Assembly: GCF_029227915.1 (NCBI RefSeq) | Contig: NC_079880.1 | Location: forward strand, 27,151,501 to 27,215,500 | Direction: 5' to 3' | Origin: Hydractinia symbiolongicarpus | Lineage: Eukaryota > Cnidaria > Hydrozoa > Anthoathecata > Hydractiniidae | Length of the DNA: 64,000 nt | Part shown: positions 13,901-27,074 of the stretch, in pieces | Layout of the letters: every line of letters begins with the position of its first letter | Numbering within the stretch: position 1 is the stretch's first letter | The notes under the pieces: model-generated | What the model saw: only the letters and a program-made list of their open reading frames with translations | Databases searched by the model: none | Told to the model about the DNA's origin: nothing | Program-made: the position numbers and the translations under genes

Positions 13901-16900
13901 TAATATCGGAAAAATGTCACTAAATACATGTTGGTACGAATATATGACGCAGCCGTTGTATCTCAAACGGATTGATACCGCCATGAAGTCAATGAGATTT
14001 AGTTTTTGAGAATGTCTCTATTTCTTCAGTGCGATCTAACGGCTAGGATTGGTCCCGCAGTAAAGAATGACTTATTTATCTAAAGTTTTAAATGAAGCGC
14101 TACCACAGCGCCCAATGTAATGGCTGAGTTCCGGCAATCATTTCAAATTAAGAAGAATGTTACTTCTTGGAGTCCAATTGTCTCATTTATCACATTTATC
14201 ATGTCACAGTCCAAAGTTAGTTTAATTAAGTCCCACCGACAATCGTTTCACTGTTAAAAGCGATGCATCCTAGTAATATCAGAAAAATATGGCTAAATAC
14301 ATTTTGGTGCGAATATGTGACCAAACCGTTGTAACTCAAACGGACTTATACCGTTAGAACGTCATTGAAAGGTAGTTTTTGAAACTGTCTTTATTTCTTC
14401 AGCGCTCAATAACTGCTAGGATTGGTCCCACAGTAAAAAATGACTTATTTATCTAAATTTTTGAATGAAGCGTTTCCACAGCGCCAAGGGCAATCGCTGA
14501 GTTCCAAAAATCATGTCAAACTAAGAAAAATGTAATTTCTTGTAGTCCAATTGGCTCACTTATCACATTTATAAGGTCACAGGCCAACGTTAGTTCAATT
14601 AAGTCCCACAGTCAATCATTCCATTGTTAAAAAAGCGATATAACTTAGTAATATCGGAAGAATGTCACTAAATACATGTTGGTACGAATATGTGATGCGG
14701 CCGTTGTATCTCAAACGGCTTGATACCGCCACGAAGTCAATGAGATTTAGTTTTTGAGAATGTCTCTATTTCTTCAGTGCGTGCTAACGGCCAGGCTTGG
14801 TTCCACAGTAAAAAAAGACTGATTTATCTAAATTTTTAAAAAAAGCGCTACCACAGAGCATAGTGTACTCGCTGAATTCCAGCAATCATCTCGAATTAAG
14901 AAGATTGTTATTCCTTGGAGTCCAATTAACTCATTTATCGCATCTATAAGGTCACAGGCCAACGTTAGTTCAATTAAGTCCCACAGTCAATCATTTCATT
15001 GTTAAAAAAGCGATATAACTTAGTAATATCGGAAAAATGTCACTATATACATGTTGGTACGAATATGTGATGCGGCCGTTGTAACTTAAACGGACTGACA
15101 CCGTTAGAAAGTCAGTAAAATGTAGTATTTGAAACTGTCTCTATTTCCTCAGCGCGCGCTAACGGCTAGGATTGGTCCCACAGTGGAAACTGAATTTTTT
15201 ATCTTAATTTTTAAATGAAACGCTACCATAGCGCCCAGTGTAACCCCTGAGTTTCGACAATCATGTCAAATTAAGAAGAATGTTATTTGTTGGAGTCCAG
15301 TTGGCTCACTTATTACATTTATAAGGTCACAGTCCAAAGTTAGTTCAATTAAGATCCACAGTCAATCGTTTCACTGTTAAAAGCGATATAACTTAGAATT
15401 ATCGGCAAGATATCACTAAATACATGTTGGTACGAATATGTGACGCACCCAGTGTATCTCAAACGGCTTGATACCGCCACGAAATTAATGAGATTTAGTT
15501 TTTGAGAATGGCTCTATTTCTTCAGTGCGTGCTAACTGCCAGGATTGTTCCCACAGTAAAAAAGACTTATTTATCTAAACTCTTGAAAAAAGCGCTACCA
15601 CAGAGCATAGTGTACTCGCTGAATCCAAGCAATCATGTCGAATTAAGAAGAATGTTATTCCTTGGAGTCCAACTGGCACATTTATCGAATTTATAAGGTC
15701 ACAGTCCAGAATCAGTTCAATTAAGTCCCACAGTCAATCGCTTCACTGTTAAAAGCGATACAACTTAGTAATATTGGAAAAATGTCACTATATACATGTT
15801 GGTACGAATATGTGATGCGGCCGTTGTATCTCAAACGGATTGATACTGCCACGAAGTCAGTGAGATTTAGTTTTTGAGAATACCTCTATTTCTTCAGTGC
15901 GTGCTAACGGCCAGGATTGGTCCCACCGTAAAAAAAGACTGATTTATCTAAATTTTTAAAAAAGCACTACCACAGAGTATAGTGTACTCGCTGAATTCCA
16001 GCAATCATCTCGAATTGAGAAGAATGTTTTTCCTAGGAGTCCAATTAGCTCATTTATCGCATCTATAATGTCACAGTCCAGAAACAGTTCTATTAAGTCC
16101 CACAGTCAATCGCTTCACTCTTAAAAGCAATGCAACCTACTAATGTCAGAAAAATATCGCTAAGTACATGTTGGTACGAATATGTGACCCAACCGTTGTA
16201 ACTCAAACGGACTGTCACCGTTAGAAAGTCAGTGAGATGTAGTTTTTGAAGCTGTCGCCCTTTCTTCAGCACGCGATAACGGCTAGGATTGGTCCCACAG
16301 TAAAGAATGACTTATTTATCTCAATTTTTAAACGAAGCGCTTCCACAGCGCCCAGTGTAATCTCTGAGTTCCAACAATCATGTCAAATTAAGAAGAATGT
16401 TATTTCTTGGGGTCCAATTGTCTTATTTATCACATTTATCAGGTCACAGTCCAAAGTTAGTTCAATTAAGTCCCACAGTCAATCGTTTCACTGTTAAGAG
16501 CGATGCAACCTAGTAATATCGGAAAAAAATCACTAAATACATGTTGGTACGACTATGTGACGCAACCGTTGTAACTCAAACGGACTGATACCGTTAGAAC
16601 GTCATTGAAAGGTAGTTTTTGAAACTGTCTCTATTTCTTCAGCGCGCAATAACTGCTAGGATTGGTCCCACAGTAAAAAATGACTTATTTATCTAAATTT
16701 TTAAATGAAGCGCTTCCACAGCGCCAAGTGCAATCGCTGAGTTCCAAAAATCATGTCAAACTAAGAAAAATGTAATTTCTTGTAGTCCAGTTGGCTCACT
16801 TATCACATTTATAAGGTCACAGGCCAACGTTAGTTCAATTAAGTCCCACAGTCAATCATTTCATTGTTAAAAGCGATATAACTTAGTAATATCGGAAAAA

Positions 16901-17925
16901 TGTCACTAAATACATGTTGGTACGAATATATGACGCAGCCGTTGTATCTCAAACGGATTGATACCGCCATGAAGTCAATGAGATTTAGTTTTTGAGAATG
17001 TCTCTATTTCTTCAGTGCGATCTAACGGCTAGGATTGGTCCCACAGTAAAGAATGACTTATTTATCTAAAGTTTTAAATGAAGCGCAACCACAGCGCCCA
17101 ATGTAATGGCTGAGTTCCGGCAATCATTTCAAATTAAAAAGAATGTTACTTCTTGGAGTCCAATTGTCTCATTTATCACATTTATCATGTCACAGTCCAA
17201 AGTTAGTTTAATTAAGTCCCACCGACAATCGTTTCACTGTTAAAAGCGATGCATCCTAGTAATATCAGAAAAATATGGCTAAATACATTTTGGTGCGAAT
17301 ATGTGACCAAACCGTTGTAACTCAAACGGACTGATACCGTTAGAACGTCATTGAAAGGTAGTTTTTGAAACTGTCTTTATTTCTTCAGCGCGCAATAACT
17401 GCTAGGATTGGTCCCACAGTAAAAAATGACTTATTTATCTAAATTTTTGAATGAAGCGTTTCCACAGCGCCAAGGGCAATCGCTGAGTTCCAAAAATCAT
17501 GTCAAACTAAGAAAAATGTAATTTCTTGTAGTCCAATTGGCTCACTTATCACATTTATAAGGTCACAGGCCAACGTTAGTTCAATTAAGTCCCACAGTCA
17601 ATCATTCCATTGTTAAAAAAGCGATATAACTTAGTAATATCGGAAGAATGTCACTAAATACATGTTGGTACGAATATGTGATGCGGCCGTTGTATCTCAA
17701 ACGGCTTGATACCGCCACGAAGTCAATGAGATTTAGTTTTTGAGAATGTCTCTATTTCTTCAGTGCGTGCTAACGGCCAGGCTTGGTTCCACAGTAAAAA
17801 AAGACTGATTTATCTAAATTTTTAAAAAAAGCGCTACCACAGAGCATAGTGTACTCGCTGAATTCCAGCAATCATCTCGAATTAAGAAGATTGTTATTCC
17901 TTGGAGTCCAATTAACTCATTTATC
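12780..17925 (+). repeat. HOR block 3: 8-monomer unit, 2986 bp
   Basis: The diagnostic CCACCGTAAAAAAAGAC lies at about 12938 and 15924, an offset of 2986. CTTCAGTGCGATCTAACGGC repeats with the same offset (14025 and 17011), as does the identical open frame near 13260 and 16246. Copy 1 is 12780-15765. Copy 2 follows until about 17925, where a new segment takes over. Confidence 0.9.
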
Positions 17926-19838
17926 ACATTTATCAGGTCACAGTCCAAAGTTAGTTTAATTAAGTCCCACCGTCAATCGTTTCACTGTTAAAAGCGATGC
18001 AACCTAGTAATATCAGAAAAATATCGCTAAATACATGTTGGTACGAATATGTGACCCAACCGTTGTAACTTAAACGGACTGACACCGTTAGAAAGTCAGT
18101 AAAATGTAGTATTTGAAACTGTCTCTATTTCCTCAGCGCGCGCTAACGGCTAGGATTGGTCCCACAGTGGAAACTGAATTTTTTATCTTAATTTTTAAAT
18201 GAAACGCTACCATAGCGCCCAGTGTAACCCCTGAGTTTCGACAATCATGTCAAATTAAGAAGAATGTTATTTGTTGGAATCCAGTTGGCTCACTTATTAC
18301 ATTTATAAGGTCACAGTCCAAAGTTAGTTCAATTAAGATCCACAGTCAATCATTTCATTGTTAAAAGCGATATAACTTAGTAATATCGGAAAAATGTCAC
18401 TAAATACATGTTGGTACGAATATATGACGCAGCCGTTGTATCTCAAACGGATTGATACCGCCATGAAGTCAATGAGATTTAGTTTTTGAGAATGTCTCTA
18501 TTTCTTCAGTGCGATCTAACGGCTAGGATTGGTCCCACAGTAAAGAATGACTTATTTATCTAAAGTTTTAAATGAAGCGCTACCACAGCGCCCAATGTAA
18601 TGGCTGAGTTCCGGCAATCATTTCAAATTAAAAAGAATGTTACTTCTTGGAGTCCAATTGTCTCATTTATCACATTTATCATGTCACAGTCCAAAGTTAG
18701 TTTAATTAAGTCCCACCGACAATCGTTTCACTGTTAAAAGCGATGCATCCTAGTAATATCAGAAAAATATGGCTAAATACATTTTGGTGCGAATATGTGA
18801 CCAAACCGTTGTAACTCAAACGGACTGATACCGTTAGAACGTCATTGAAAGGTAGTTTTTGAAACTGTCTTTATTTCTTCAGCGCGCAATAACTGCTAGG
18901 ATTGGTCCCACAGTAAAAAATGACTTATTTATCTAAATTTTTGAATGAAGCGTTTCCACAGCGCCAAGGGCAATCGCTGAGTTCCAAAAATCATGTCAAA
19001 CTAAGAAAAATGTAATTTCTTGTAGTCCAATTGGCTCACTTATCACATTTATAAGGTCACAGGCCAACGTTAGTTCAATTAAGTCCCACAGTCAATCATT
19101 CCATTGTTAAAAAAGCGATATAACTTAGTAATATCGGAAGAATGTCACTAAATACATGTTGGTACGAATATGTGATGCGGCCGTTGTATCTCAAACGGCT
19201 TGATACCGCCACGAAGTCAATGAGATTTAGTTTTTGAGAATGTCTCTATTTCTTCAGTGCGTGCTAACGGCCAGGCTTGGTTCCACAGTAAAAAAAGACT
19301 GATTTATCTAAATTTTTAAAAAAAGCGCTACCACAGAGCATAGTGTACTCGCTGAATTCCAGCAATCATCTCGAATTAAGAAGATTGTTATTCCTTGGAG
19401 TCCAATTAACTCATTTATCACATTTATCAGGTCACAGTCCAAAGTTAGTTTAATTAAGTCCCACCGTCAATCGTTTCACTGTTAAAAGCGATGCAACCTA
19501 GTAATATCAGAAAAATATCGCTAAATACATGTTGGTACGAATATGTGACCCAACCGTTGTAACTTAAACGGACTGACACCGTTAGAAAGTCAGTAAAATG
19601 TAGTATTTGAAACTGTCTCTATTTCCTCAGCGCGCGCTAACGGCTAGGATTGGTCCCACAGTGGAAACTGAATTTTTTATCTTAATTTTTAAATGAAACG
19701 CTACCATAGCGCCCAGTGTAACCCCTGAGTTTCGACAATCATGTCAAATTAAGAAGAATGTTATTTGTTGGAGTCCAGTTGGCTCACTTATTACATTTAT
19801 AAGGTCACAGTCCAAAGTTAGTTCAATTAAGATCCACA
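16851..19838 (+). repeat. 4-monomer duplication, 1494 bp, nested in the 11-mer (first copy)
   Basis: The TTCAGTGCGATCTAACGG diagnostic at 17011 and 18505 gives an offset of 1494. Copies are 16851-18344 and 18345-19838. The junction is visible at 18346, where the AAGATCCACAGTCAATC of a type C monomer runs into ATTTCATTG of a type A unit. Confidence 0.88.
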
Positions 19839-20214
19839 GTCAATCGTTTCACTGTTAAAAGCGATATAACTTAGAATTATCGGCAAGATATCACTAAATA
19901 CATGTTGGTACGAATATGTGACGCACCCAGTGTATCTCAAACGGCTTGATACCGCCACGAAATTAATGAGATTTAGTTTTTGAGAATGGCTCTATTTCTT
20001 CAGTGCGTGCTAACTGCCAGGATTGTTCCCACAGTAAAAAAGACTTATTTATCTAAACTCTTGAAAAAAGCGCTACCACAGAGCATAGTGTACTCGCTGA
20101 ATCCAAGCAATCATGTCGAATTAAAAAGAATGTTATTCCTTGGAGTCCAACTGGCACATTTATCGAATTTATAAGGTCACAGTCCAGAATCAGTTCAATT
20201 AAGTCCCACAGTCA

Positions 20215-20237
20215 ATCGCTTCACTGTTAAAAGCGAT
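20215..20237. other. 7-bp stem hairpin in type B monomers (example)
   Basis: ATCGCTT and AAGCGAT form a perfect 7-bp stem with a 9-base loop (CACTGTTAA). Type A units read ATCATTT or ATCGTTT in the left arm and lose part of the pairing. The function is unknown. Confidence 0.5.
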
Positions 20238-20956
20238 ACAACTTAGTAATATTGGAAGAGAATCACTAAATACATGTTGCTACGAATATGTGACGCAACC
20301 GTTGTAACTCAAAGGGACTGATACCGTTAGAACGTCATTGAAATTTAGTTTTTGAAACTGTCTCTATTTTTTCAGGGCGCCATAACGGCTAGGATTGGTC
20401 CTACAATAAAAAATGACTTATTTATCTAAATTTTTAAATGAAGTGCTTTCACAGGGCCCAGTGTAATCGCTGAGTTCCAACAATCTTGTTAAGGTAAGAA
20501 CAATGTTATCTCTTGGAGTCCAGTTATCTCACTTATCACATTTATAAGGTCACAGGCCAAAGTTAGTTCAACTAAGTCCCACAGTCAATCATTTCATTGT
20601 TAAAAGCGATATAACTTAGTAATATCGGAAAAATGTCACTAAATACATGTTGGTACGAATATGTGACGCAACTGTTGTAACTCAAACGGACTGATACCGC
20701 TAGAAAGTCATTGGAATGTAGTTTTTGAAACTGTCTCTATTTCTTCAGCGCGCAATAACTGCTAGGATTGGTCCCACAGTAAAAAATGACTTATTTATCT
20801 AAATTTTTAAATGAAGCGCTTCCACAGCGCCAAGTGCAATCGCTGAGTTCCAAAAATCATGTCAAACTAAGAAAAATGTAATTTCTTGTAGTCCAGTTGG
20901 CTCACTTATCACATTTATAAGGTCACAGGCCAACGTTAGTTCAATTAAGTCCCACA

Positions 20957-23944
20957 GTCAATCATTTCATTGTTAAAAGCGATATAACTTAGTAATATCG
21001 GAAAAATGTCACTAAATACATGTTGGTACGAATATATGACGCAGCCGTTGTATCTCAAACGGATTGATACCGCCATGAAGTCAATGAGATTTAGTTTTTG
21101 AGAATGTCTCTATTTCTTCAGTGCGATCTAACGGCTAGGATTGGTCCCACAGTAAAGAATGACTTATTTATCTAAAGTTTTAAATGAAGCGCAACCACAG
21201 CGCCCAATGTAATGGCTGAGTTCCGGCAATCATTTCAAATTAAAAAGAATGTTACTTCTTGGAGTCCAATTGTCTCATTTATCACATTTATCATGTCACA
21301 GTCCAAAGTTAGTTTAATTAAGTCCCACCGACAATCGTTTCACTGTTAAAAGCGATGCATCCTAGTAATATCAGAAAAATATGGCTAAATACATTTTGGT
21401 GCGAATATGTGACCAAACCGTTGTAACTCAAACGGACTGATACCGTTAGAACGTCATTGAAAGGTAGTTTTTGAAACTGTCTTTATTTCTTCAGCGCGCA
21501 ATAACTGCTAGGATTGGTCCCACAGTAAAAAATGACTTATTTATCTAAATTTTTGAATGAAGCGTTTCCACAGCGCCAAGGGCAATCGCTGAGTTCCAAA
21601 AATCATGTCAAACTAAGAAAAATGTAATTTCTTGTAGTCCAATTGGCTCACTTATCACATTTATAAGGTCACAGGCCAACGTTAGTTCAATTAAGTCCCA
21701 CAGTCAATCATTCCATTGTTAAAAAAGCGATATAACTTAGTAATATCGGAAGAATGTCACTAAATACATGTTGGTACGAATATGTGATGCGGCCGTTGTA
21801 TCTCAAACGGCTTGATACCGCCACGAAGTCAATGAGATTTAGTTTTTGAGAATGTCTCTATTTCTTCAGTGCGTGCTAACGGCCAGGCTTGGTTCCACAG
21901 TAAAAAAAGACTGATTTATCTAAATTTTTAAAAAAAGCGCTACCACAGAGCATAGTGTACTCGCTGAATTCCAGCAATCATCTCGAATTAAGAAGATTGT
22001 TATTCCTTGGAGTCCAATTAACTCATTTATCACATTTATCAGGTCACAGTCCAAAGTTAGTTTAATTAAGTCCCACCGTCAATCGTTTCACTGTTAAAAG
22101 CGATGCAACCTAGTAATATCAGAAAAATATCGCTAAATACATGTTGGTACGAATATGTGACCCAACCGTTGTAACTTAAACGGACTGACACCGTTAGAAA
22201 GTCAGTAAAATGTAGTATTTGAAACTGTCTCTATTTCCTCAGCGCGCGCTAACGGCTAGGATTGGTCCCACAGTGGAAACTGAATTTTTTATCTTAATTT
22301 TTAAATGAAACGCTACCATAGCGCCCAGTGTAACCCCTGAGTTTCGACAATCATGTCAAATTAAGAAGAATGTTATTTGTTGGAATCCAGTTGGCTCACT
22401 TATTACATTTATAAGGTCACAGTCCAAAGTTAGTTCAATTAAGATCCACAGTCAATCATTTCATTGTTAAAAGCGATATAACTTAGTAATATCGGAAAAA
22501 TGTCACTAAATACATGTTGGTACGAATATATGACGCAGCCGTTGTATCTCAAACGGATTGATACCGCCATGAAGTCAATGAGATTTAGTTTTTGAGAATG
22601 TCTCTATTTCTTCAGTGCGATCTAACGGCTAGGATTGGTCCCACAGTAAAGAATGACTTATTTATCTAAAGTTTTAAATGAAGCGCTACCACAGCGCCCA
22701 ATGTAATGGCTGAGTTCCGGCAATCATTTCAAATTAAAAAGAATGTTACTTCTTGGAGTCCAATTGTCTCATTTATCACATTTATCATGTCACAGTCCAA
22801 AGTTAGTTTAATTAAGTCCCACCGACAATCGTTTCACTGTTAAAAGCGATGCATCCTAGTAATATCAGAAAAATATGGCTAAATACATTTTGGTGCGAAT
22901 ATGTGACCAAACCGTTGTAACTCAAACGGACTGATACCGTTAGAACGTCATTGAAAGGTAGTTTTTGAAACTGTCTTTATTTCTTCAGCGCGCAATAACT
23001 GCTAGGATTGGTCCCACAGTAAAAAATGACTTATTTATCTAAATTTTTGAATGAAGCGTTTCCACAGCGCCAAGGGCAATCGCTGAGTTCCAAAAATCAT
23101 GTCAAACTAAGAAAAATGTAATTTCTTGTAGTCCAATTGGCTCACTTATCACATTTATAAGGTCACAGGCCAACGTTAGTTCAATTAAGTCCCACAGTCA
23201 ATCATTCCATTGTTAAAAAAGCGATATAACTTAGTAATATCGGAAGAATGTCACTAAATACATGTTGGTACGAATATGTGATGCGGCCGTTGTATCTCAA
23301 ACGGCTTGATACCGCCACGAAGTCAATGAGATTTAGTTTTTGAGAATGTCTCTATTTCTTCAGTGCGTGCTAACGGCCAGGCTTGGTTCCACAGTAAAAA
23401 AAGACTGATTTATCTAAATTTTTAAAAAAAGCGCTACCACAGAGCATAGTGTACTCGCTGAATTCCAGCAATCATCTCGAATTAAGAAGATTGTTATTCC
23501 TTGGAGTCCAATTAACTCATTTATCACATTTATCAGGTCACAGTCCAAAGTTAGTTTAATTAAGTCCCACCGTCAATCGTTTCACTGTTAAAAGCGATGC
23601 AACCTAGTAATATCAGAAAAATATCGCTAAATACATGTTGGTACGAATATGTGACCCAACCGTTGTAACTTAAACGGACTGACACCGTTAGAAAGTCAGT
23701 AAAATGTAGTATTTGAAACTGTCTCTATTTCCTCAGCGCGCGCTAACGGCTAGGATTGGTCCCACAGTGGAAACTGAATTTTTTATCTTAATTTTTAAAT
23801 GAAACGCTACCATAGCGCCCAGTGTAACCCCTGAGTTTCGACAATCATGTCAAATTAAGAAGAATGTTATTTGTTGGAGTCCAGTTGGCTCACTTATTAC
23901 ATTTATAAGGTCACAGTCCAAAGTTAGTTCAATTAAGATCCACA
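20957..23944 (+). repeat. 4-monomer duplication, 1494 bp, nested in the 11-mer (second copy)
   Basis: The same 1494-bp tandem pair as at 16851-19838, carried along in the second 11-mer (diagnostics at 21117 and 22611). The 4-mer duplication therefore came before the 4106-bp duplication. Confidence 0.87.
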
Positions 23945-25205
23945 GTCAATCGTTTCACTGTTAAAAGCGATATAACTTAGAATTATCGGCAAGATATCAC
24001 TAAATACATGTTGGTACGAATATGTGACGCACCCAGTGTATCTCAAACGGCTTGATACCGCCACGAAATTAATGAGATTTAGTTTTTGAGAATGGCTCTA
24101 TTTCTTCAGTGCGTGCTAACTGCCAGGATTGTTCCCACAGTAAAAAAGACTTATTTATCTAAACTCTTGAAAAAAGCGCTACCACAGAGCATAGTGTACT
24201 CGCTGAATCCAAGCAATCATGTCGAATTAAAAAGAATGTTATTCCTTGGAGTCCAACTGGCACATTTATCGAATTTATAAGGTCACAGTCCAGAATCAGT
24301 TCAATTAAGTCCCACAGTCAATCGCTTCACTGTTAAAAGCGATACAACTTAGTAATATTGGAAGAGAATCACTAAATACATGTTGCTACGAATATGTGAC
24401 GCAACCGTTGTAACTCAAAGGGACTGATACCGTTAGAACGTCATTGAAATTTAGTTTTTGAAACTGTCTCTATTTTTTCAGGGCGCCATAACGGCTAGGA
24501 TTGGTCCTACAATAAAAAATGACTTATTTATCTAAATTTTTAAATGAAGTGCTTTCACAGGGCCCAGTGTAATCGCTGAGTTCCAACAATCTTGTTAAGG
24601 TAAGAACAATGTTATCTCTTGGAGTCCAGTTATCTCACTTATCACATTTATAAGGTCACAGGCCAAAGTTAGTTCAACTAAGTCCCACAGTCAATCATTT
24701 CATTGTTAAAAGCGATATAACTTAGTAATATCGGAAAAATGTCACTAAATACATGTTGGTACGAATATGTGACGCAACTGTTGTAACTCAAACGGACTGA
24801 TACCGCTAGAAAGTCATTGGAATGTAGTTTTTGAAACTGTCTCTATTTCTTCAGCGCGCGATAAGGGCTAGGATTGGTCCCACAGTAAAAAATGACTTAT
24901 TTATCTAAATTTTTAAATGAAGCGCTTCCACAGCGCCCAGTGTAATCGCTGATTTCCAACAATCAAGTCAAAGTAAGAAGAGTGTTAGTTCTTGGAGTCC
25001 AGTTGCCTAACTTATCACATTTATAAGGTCACAGGCCAAAGTTAGTTCAATTAAGTCCCACAGTCAATCATTTCATTGTTAAAAGCGATATAACTTAGTA
25101 ATATCGGAAAAATGTCGCTAAATACATGTTGGTACGAATATGTGACGCAACCGTTGTAACTCAAACGGACTGATACCGCTAAAAAGTCATTGAAATGTAG
25201 TTTTT

Positions 25206-25578
25206 GAAACTGTCTCTATTTCTTCAGCGCGCGATAACGGCTAGGATTGGTCCCACAGTAAAAAATGACTTATTTATCTAAATTTTTTAATGAAGCGCTT
25301 CCACAGCGACCAGTGTAATCGCTGATTTCCAACAACCAAGTCAAAGTAAAAGGAATGTTAGTTCTTGGAGTCCAGTTGGCTAACTTATCACATTTATAAG
25401 GTCACAGGCCAAAGTTAGTTCAATTAAGTCCCACAGTCAATCATTTCATTGTTAAAAGCGATATAACTTAGTAATATCGGAAAAATGTCACTAAATACAT
25501 GTTGGTACGAATATGTAACGCAGCCGTTGTATCTCAAACGCATTGATACTGCCACGAAGTCAGTGAGATTTAGTTTTT
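25206..25578 (+). repeat. Representative type A satellite monomer (373 bp)
   Basis: A full-length monomer counted from GAAACTGTCTC to the same point in the next unit is exactly 373 bp. Type A units read GCGCGATAACGGCTAGG near the start, have AAATGAAGCGCTTCCACAG (here with a small variation), and carry CAGGCCAAAGTTAG and CAATCATTTCATTG in the second half. The 10-bp perfect palindrome GAAGCGCTTC (25292-25301) is a hallmark. Other type A variants differ by scattered substitutions. Confidence 0.92.
25497..25516. other. Conserved 20-bp imperfect palindrome of the monomer (example)
   Basis: ACATGTTGGTACGAATATGT pairs with its own reverse complement at 8 of 10 positions around a central GTAC. It recurs at the same place in nearly every monomer, through all HOR blocks, with only occasional changes (TGCTGG, GCTACG, TTCGTACG). 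It is among the least variable parts of the unit. A DNA-binding protein site is possible but is not shown. Confidence 0.6.
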
Positions 25579-25951
25579 GAGAATGCCTCTATTTCTTCAG
25601 TGCGTGCTAACGACCAGGATTTGTCCCACAGTAAAAAAGGACTTATTTATCTAAATTTTTAAAACAAGCGCTACCACAGAGCATAGTGTACTCGCTGAAT
25701 TCCAGCAATCATGTCGAATTATAAAAAATGTTACTCCTTGGAGTCCAATTGGCTCATTTATTGTATTTATAAGGTCACAGTCCAGAATCAGTTCAATTAA
25801 GTCCCACAGTCAATCGTTTCACTGTTAAAAGCGATACAACTTAGTAATATTGGAAAAAAATCACTAAATACATGTTGCTACGAATATGTGACGCAACCGT
25901 TGTAACTCAAACGGACTGATACCGCTAGAAAGTCATTGGAATGTAGTTTTT
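25579..25951 (+). repeat. Representative type B satellite monomer (373 bp)
   Basis: This unit follows the type A example directly and is also 373 bp. Type B units start GAGAATG instead of GAAACTG, read GTGCGTGCTAACG.CCAGG, have an A-run replacing AAATGAAG (TTTTTAAAA.AAGCGC), then CCACAGAGCATAGTGTACTC, then CAGTCCAGAATCAGTTC. Many type B units contain a perfect 7-bp stem ATCGCTT/AAGCGAT around a 9-base loop (for example 20215-20237). The short open frames of 64-83 codons seen in the array fall mainly in this subtype. Confidence 0.9.
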
Positions 25952-27074
25952 GAAACTGTCTCTATTTCTTCAGCGCGCGATAAGGGCTAGGATTGGTCCC
26001 ACAGTAAAAAATGACTTATTTATCTAAATTTTTAAATGAAGCGCTTCCACAGCGCCCAGTGTAATCGCTAATTTCCAACAATCAAGTCAAAGTAAGAAGA
26101 GTGTTAGTTCTTGTAGTCCAGTTGCCTAACTTATCACATTTATAAGGTCACAGGCCAAAGTTAGTTCAATTAAGTCCCACAGTCAATCATTTCATTGTTA
26201 AAAGCGATATAACTTAGTAATATCGGAAAAATGTCGCTAAATACATGTTGGTACGAATATGTGACGCAACCTTTGTAACTCAAACGGACTGATACCGCTA
26301 AAAAGTCATTGAAATGTAGTTTTTGAAACTGTCTCTATTTCTTCAGCGCGCGATAACCGCTAGGATTGGTCCCACAGTAAAAAATGACTTATTTATCTAA
26401 ATTTTTTAATGAAGCGCTTCCACAGCGCCCAGTGTAATCGCTGATTTCCAACAATCAAGTCAAAGTAAAAAGAATGTTAGTTCTTGGAGTCCAGTTGGCT
26501 AACTTATCACATTTATAAGGTCACAGGCCAAAGTTAGTTCAATTAAGTCCCACAGTCAATCATTTCATTGTTAAAAGCGATATAACTTAGTAATATCGGA
26601 AAAATGTCACTAAATACATGTTGGTACGAATATGTAACGCAGCCGTTGTATCTCAAACGCATTGATACTGCCACGAAGTCAGTGAGATTTAGTTTTTGAG
26701 AATGCCTCTATTTCTTCAGTGCGTGCTAACGACCAGGATTTGTCCCACAGTAAAAAAAGACTTATTTATCTAAATTTTTAAAACAAGCGCTACCACAGAG
26801 CAGAGTGTACTTGCTGAATTCCAGCAATCATGTCGAATTATAAAAAATGTTACTCCTTGGAGTCCAATTGGCTCATTTATCGTATTTATAAGGTCACAGT
26901 CCAGAATCAGTTCAATTAAGTCCCACAGTCAATCGTTTCACTGTTAAAAGCGATACAACTTAGTAATATTGGAAAAAAATCACTAAATACATGTTGCTAC
27001 GAATTTGTGACGCAACCGTTGTAACTCAAAGGGACTGATACCGTTAGAACGTCATTGAAATGTAGTTTTTGAAA

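Larger units (their letters stand above)
16625..24836 (+). repeat. HOR block 4: 11-monomer unit, 4106 bp, two complete copies
   Basis: AGCGCGCAATAACTGCTAGG at 16641 and 20747, GTGCGATCTAACGG at 17016 and 21122, and TTGTTGGAATCC at 18271 and 22377 all give an offset of 4106. Copy 1 runs 16625-20730 and copy 2 20731-24836. They look nearly identical. At 24838 the sequence switches to GCGCGATAAGGG, so exactly two full copies lie in tandem. Confidence 0.92.
24837..27074 (+). repeat. HOR block 5: 3-monomer unit, 1119 bp, two copies
   Basis: TCAGCGCGCGATAAGGGCTAGG is found at 24851 and 25970 (offset 1119). The order is A, A, B in each copy, with shared variants TAATGAAGCGC and AACGACCAGGATTTGTCCC. 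The example monomers given above come from this block. Confidence 0.9.
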
